A DNA stretch of 64,000 nt, taken from the NCBI GenBank assembly GCA_963781675.1, contig CAWAGF010000001.1:496001-560000 (forward strand), read 5' to 3'. Positions 61,457 to 64,000 of the stretch are shown piece after piece (positions within the stretch are counted from its first letter, which is position 1; every line of letters starts with the position of its first letter). This DNA comes from SCTD01 sp963781675. Lineage in GTDB: Bacteria; Actinomycetota; Actinomycetes; Mycobacteriales; SCTD01. The translations under genes and the position numbers were made by a program. The notes under the pieces were generated by a model. That model made no database searches. It saw only the letters and a program-made list of their open reading frames with translations, and was not told the origin of the DNA.

Positions 61457-62227
61457 CTACGTGAGGACGTCGTACGCCAGCCGCAGCACCAGCGCGCTGA
61501 CCACGACGAGGAAGACGCGGCGCACCCAGGCGCTGCCGCGCCGGATCGCCAGCCGGGTGCCGACCTGCGAGCCGCACAGGTTCGCGACGGCCATGGCCGC
61601 ACCGAGCACCCACAGCACGTGGCCGCCGTACGCGAACAGCGCCAGGGCCGCGAGGTTGGTGGAGGTGTTCACGACCTTCGCCGTCGCGCTGGCGTGCAGG
61701 AACGACAGCCCCACCGCACCGACCAGCAGGAAGACCAGGAAGCTCCCGGTGCCCGGGCCGACGAAGCCGTCGTAGAAGCCGATCAGCGCGCCGCCGACGA
61801 CCGCCGTCGTGCGCTGCGCGTGCGCCTTCATCCGCAGCAGCTCGACCTCGCCCATGGACGGGCTGCGCAGCGTGTAGACGAGCACCGCCACCAGCGCGAC
61901 GAGCACGAGCGGCTTGAGCACGTCGCTGCCGACGGAGGTCGCGAGCAGGGCGCCGCCCGCGCTGCCGGTGAAGGCGGCGCCGGCCATCCAGGCGGCGGTC
62001 CGCCGGTCGACGACGGTGCGCCGGTTGTAGGTGACCGCCGCGCTCGCGGTGCCGACGACGGAGGCGAGCTTGTTGGTGCCGAGCAGCGCGACGACCGGCG
62101 CCTGCGGCAGCACGACGAGCAGGGCGGGCAGCTGGACGAGGCCGCCGCCGCCCACGATCGCGTCGAGACCGCCGGCCAGGAAGGCGAACGCGCAGAGGAC
62201 GAGCAGGTCGGTCAGCTCGACGTCCAC
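61457..62227 (-). CDS. TauE/SafE-type sulfite or anion exporter
   Basis: The 256-residue protein has about eight helices and the duplicated family motif: GGGGLVQLPALLV near residue 26 with LLGTNKLASVVGTASAAVTY, and GFYDGFVGPGTGSFLVFLLV near 150 with KVVNTSTNLAAL. Relatives export sulfite, sulfoacetate or other organosulfur anions. GTG start. No sulfur-metabolism gene is next to it, so the substrate is open. Confidence 0.88.
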   Translation of the reverse strand: MDVELTDLLVLCAFAFLAGGLDAIVGGGGLVQLPALLVVLPQAPVVALLGTNKLASVVGTASAAVTYNRRTVVDRRTAAWMAGAAFTGSAGGALLATSVGSDVLKPLVLVALVAVLVYTLRSPSMGEVELLRMKAHAQRTTAVVGGALIGFYDGFVGPGTGSFLVFLLVGAVGLSFLHASATAKVVNTSTNLAALALFAYGGHVLWVLGAAMAVANLCGSQVGTRLAIRRGSAWVRRVFLVVVSALVLRLAYDVLT

Positions 62228-62241
62228 GCGCCACCCTCCCC

Positions 62242-62247
62242 TACGGT
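62242..62247 (+). promoter_or_regulatory. Putative leaderless -10 element of the VOC gene
   Basis: TACGGT ends 6 nt before the ATG at 62254; no SD. Confidence 0.5.
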
Positions 62248-62253
62248 CGTGCC

Positions 62254-62731
62254 ATGAGCGACGAGACCCGTGCCCGGCTGCGCGCGACCTACCTGAAGCC
62301 CGAGGCGGAGCGGCCGGCGTCCTCCGCCCGCGGGCTGCACCACACCGCGCTGGTCAGCGGCGACGTCGAGCGGACGACGCGCTTCTACAGCGAGCTGCTC
62401 GAGTTCCCGCTGACCGAGATGATCGACAACCGCGACTACCCCGGGTCGACGCACTTCTTCTTCGACATCGGCAACGGCAACCTGCTCGCCTTCTTCGACT
62501 TCCCCGGCCTCGAGCTCGTGCCCGTACGCCGAGGTCCTGGGCGGGCTGCACCACGTCGCGATCTCGGTCGAGCCGCAGCGATGGCAGCACCTCAAGGACA
62601 AGCTGGACGCCGCCGGCGTGGAGTACGCGCACCACAGCGGGACGTCGCTCTACTTCGCCGGGCCGGACGGCGAGCGGCTGGAGCTGATCTGCGACCCGCT
62701 CGGCGAGATGTACGGCGAGCGCGTCCTCTAG
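62254..62731 (+). pseudogene. Glyoxalase/VOC family protein, one frameshift
   Basis: About 158 residues read through: GLHHTALVSGDVERTTRFYS is the first beta-alpha-beta module with a metal-type His, HFFFDIGNGNLLAFFDFPGL follows, then (next frame) VLGGLHHVAISVEPQRWQHL and RLELICDPLG. One extra base near 62519 splits LELGPYAEV; with it, the ORF as given runs past the true TAG at 62729-62731. The enzyme could be a glyoxalase, dioxygenase or fosfomycin-type protein. Its stop shares CTAG with that of convergent ppa. Confidence 0.82.
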
Positions 62732-63321
62732 CGCGTCGTCTGGTTGGTGTGCACCGGCTTCTGCGCCTGCTCGACCGGCATGATCTTGTCGAGGTGCTCC
62801 TCGTGCATCTTCGCGTCGCCGACGTGGTCGACGGCGTGCGGGTCGGCGGCGTAGCGCTCGCGGCTCTTGATGACCTCGGCCTCGGCCTCGTCGCGGCCGA
62901 CCCACTCGGCGCCCTCGACGGACTTGCCGGGCTCGAGGTCCTTGTAGACCTCGAAGAAGTGCTGGATCTCCAGCCGGTCGAAGTCGCTGATGTCGCCGAT
63001 GTCCTTGATGTGGGCCTGGCGCGGGTCGCCGGCCACGACGCACAGCAGCTTCTCGTCCGGACCGGCCTCGTCGGTCATGCGGAACATGCCGATCGTGCGG
63101 CAGGAGATGAGGCAGCCCGGGAACGTCGGCTCCTCCAGCAGGACCAGCGCGTCGAGCGGGTCGCCGTCGCCGCCGAGCGTGCACTCCACGAAGCCGTAGT
63201 CGGCCGGGTAGCTGGTGCTCGTGAACAGGCGGCGGTCCAGCCGGATGCGACCGGTGTGGTGGTCCATCTCGTACTTGTTGCGCTGCCCCTTGGGGATCTC
63301 GATGGTGACGTCGAACTCCAC
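62728..63321 (-). CDS. ppa: Soluble inorganic pyrophosphatase with extended C-terminus
   Basis: The 197-residue family I enzyme hydrolyses pyrophosphate from biosynthesis. Active-site residues are visible in IEIPKGQRNKYE, YPADYGFVECTLGGDGDPLDALVLL and the acidic VVAGDPRQ / DIGDISDF region, with K in FFEVYKDLEPGK. Bacterial members usually end near residue 165; here about 30 further polar residues follow (HAVDHVGDAKMHEEHLDKIM). GTG with SD GGAGGAAG. Convergent and stop-overlapping with the VOC gene, divergent from dacB. Confidence 0.94.
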   Translation of the reverse strand: MEFDVTIEIPKGQRNKYEMDHHTGRIRLDRRLFTSTSYPADYGFVECTLGGDGDPLDALVLLEEPTFPGCLISCRTIGMFRMTDEAGPDEKLLCVVAGDPRQAHIKDIGDISDFDRLEIQHFFEVYKDLEPGKSVEGAEWVGRDEAEAEVIKSRERYAADPHAVDHVGDAKMHEEHLDKIMPVEQAQKPVHTNQTTR

Positions 63322-63407
63322 GGCGGGGCTTCCTCCTACGAGCGCGGTACGGGCGCACCTAGTCTCGCCCACGGGGCCGGAGGGGCTCCGCAGAGGGCGG
63401 TGAGACG

Positions 63408-64000
63408 TTGCGCACGGGCCGCGTCGTCGCGCTGCTCGCCGCGGTCTGCGTGCTCGGGGGCGGTACGGCGCTGGTCGCGGTGCGGGACGGCGACGCCCCC
63501 GCCGACCAGCCGGCGGCGACGCCCAGCGCTGCCGCCGCGCGCAAGGCGCTGCTGCCCGAGGTGCCGCGCGACGCGCCCGCGCCGACGGCCGCCGGGCTGC
63601 AGGCGGCGGTGACCGCGGCGCTGGCCGACCCGGCGGTCGCGGGGCGGCTCGCGGTGTCCGTCGTGGACGCCGAGACCGGCGAGCCGGTGCTGGAGCGCGG
63701 GGCGCAGACGCCGCTGGTGCCCGCCTCGACCGCCAAGATCGCCACGGCTGTCGCAGCCCTCACCGCGCTGCCGCCGGAGCAGCGGCTGACCACGCGCGTG
63801 GTCGAGGGCGCCGCGCCCGGTGAGGTCGTGCTCGTCGGCGGCGGCGACCCCACCCTGGCCGGGCCCGAGGCGCCGGCCTCCTACCCGGCGCCGGCGCGGC
63901 TGACCGACCTGGCCGCCCGCACCCGCGCGGGCCTGGCCGGCACCCCGGTGACGCGGGTCCTCGTGGACGAGTCGCTCTACCCCGGCGGCCGGCTCGGGCC
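63408..64000 (+). CDS. dacB: D-alanyl-D-alanine carboxypeptidase/endopeptidase, PBP4 family (5' part)
   Basis: The first 197 residues lie in the window and the frame is open to the edge. There is an N-terminal hydrophobic anchor (RVVALLAAVCVLGGGTALVA), an Ala/Pro-rich linker and the start of the S13 peptidase domain with the SxxK nucleophile in VPASTAKIATA (about residue 107) and VLVGGGDPTLAG. It trims peptidoglycan side chains outside the membrane. TTG chosen because no ATG/GTG in this frame fits and GAGGGCGG lies upstream. Position next to ppa is common in actinobacteria. Confidence 0.85.
   Translation, partial: MRTGRVVALLAAVCVLGGGTALVAVRDGDAPADQPAATPSAAAARKALLPEVPRDAPAPTAAGLQAAVTAALADPAVAGRLAVSVVDAETGEPVLERGAQTPLVPASTAKIATAVAALTALPPEQRLTTRVVEGAAPGEVVLVGGGDPTLAGPEAPASYPAPARLTDLAARTRAGLAGTPVTRVLVDESLYPGGRLG

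Overview
The window is 64 kb of very GC-rich (roughly 73-75% by eye) bacterial chromosome with densely packed genes, many GTG starts and frequent GTGA/ATGA start-stop overlaps. Gene content and order point to an actinobacterium (class Actinomycetes). The run nth - TlpA-like - CoA pyrophosphatase - marP - ephE - holin-like - acs - HAD phosphatase - ssd/tad - helicase - topA - holB matches the order known from Mycobacterium tuberculosis. The run helicase - bldG - anti-sigma - hppA - methyltransferase - topA - MFS/thymidylate kinase - holB matches Streptomyces. A genus cannot be named from the sequence alone. No phage, insertion sequence or CRISPR array is visible; this is ordinary core chromosome with accessory patches.

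Layout. 0-6.6 kb: a partial RsiG-type c-di-GMP-binding anti-sigma factor, base-excision repair (nth), redox/lipoprotein genes, the acid-resistance protease marP, an epoxide-hydrolase-like gene and a holin-like membrane protein. 6.6-13.7 kb: a REC-GGDEF regulator, a CBS / ion transporter / NhaA operon, two divergent peptide-type ABC permease genes and a zinc alcohol dehydrogenase. 14-22.7 kb: a DUF222-HNH protein, a reductase-like gene, acetyl-CoA synthetase with an acetate-type symporter pair, a Fic-like protein and a HAD phosphatase. 23-30.5 kb: a Tad pilus cluster, then a class E sortase coupled to a secreted Fn3 protein. 30.5-37 kb: LapA-like protein, MrfA-type helicase, BldG and its anti-sigma partner, H+-pyrophosphatase. 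37-48 kb: an LPXTG surface protein, a methyltransferase, a repressor/MFS efflux pair, topA, an MFS-thymidylate kinase fusion, DNA polymerase III delta prime and tRNA-Thr(CGU). 48-64 kb: two GGDEF-EAL proteins flank a Tat-exported PhoD with an LPXTG tail and an ABC importer; then an ECF sigma/anti-sigma pair, a TauE-type exporter, a glyoxalase-family gene, inorganic pyrophosphatase and the start of a D-Ala-D-Ala carboxypeptidase.

How it works together. Three c-di-GMP enzymes and a c-di-GMP-dependent anti-sigma factor lie with BldG/anti-sigma and an ECF sigma/anti-sigma pair, so the window is rich in developmental and stress control. Envelope functions (sortase, two LPXTG proteins, Tad pilus, MarP, DacB) form a second theme.

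Two cautions or patterns cut across genes. First, at least 18 single-base indels and one nonsense change interrupt otherwise well-conserved proteins (hppA, actP-like, PhoD, an MFS gene, an ABC operon, an EAL domain, others); this looks more like base-level sequence error than decay, and such genes are typed pseudogene only because the frame as given is broken. Second, eleven genes have a TA(S)(S)(S)T-like hexamer 6-8 nt before the start codon and no Shine-Dalgarno, which indicates leaderless transcripts.
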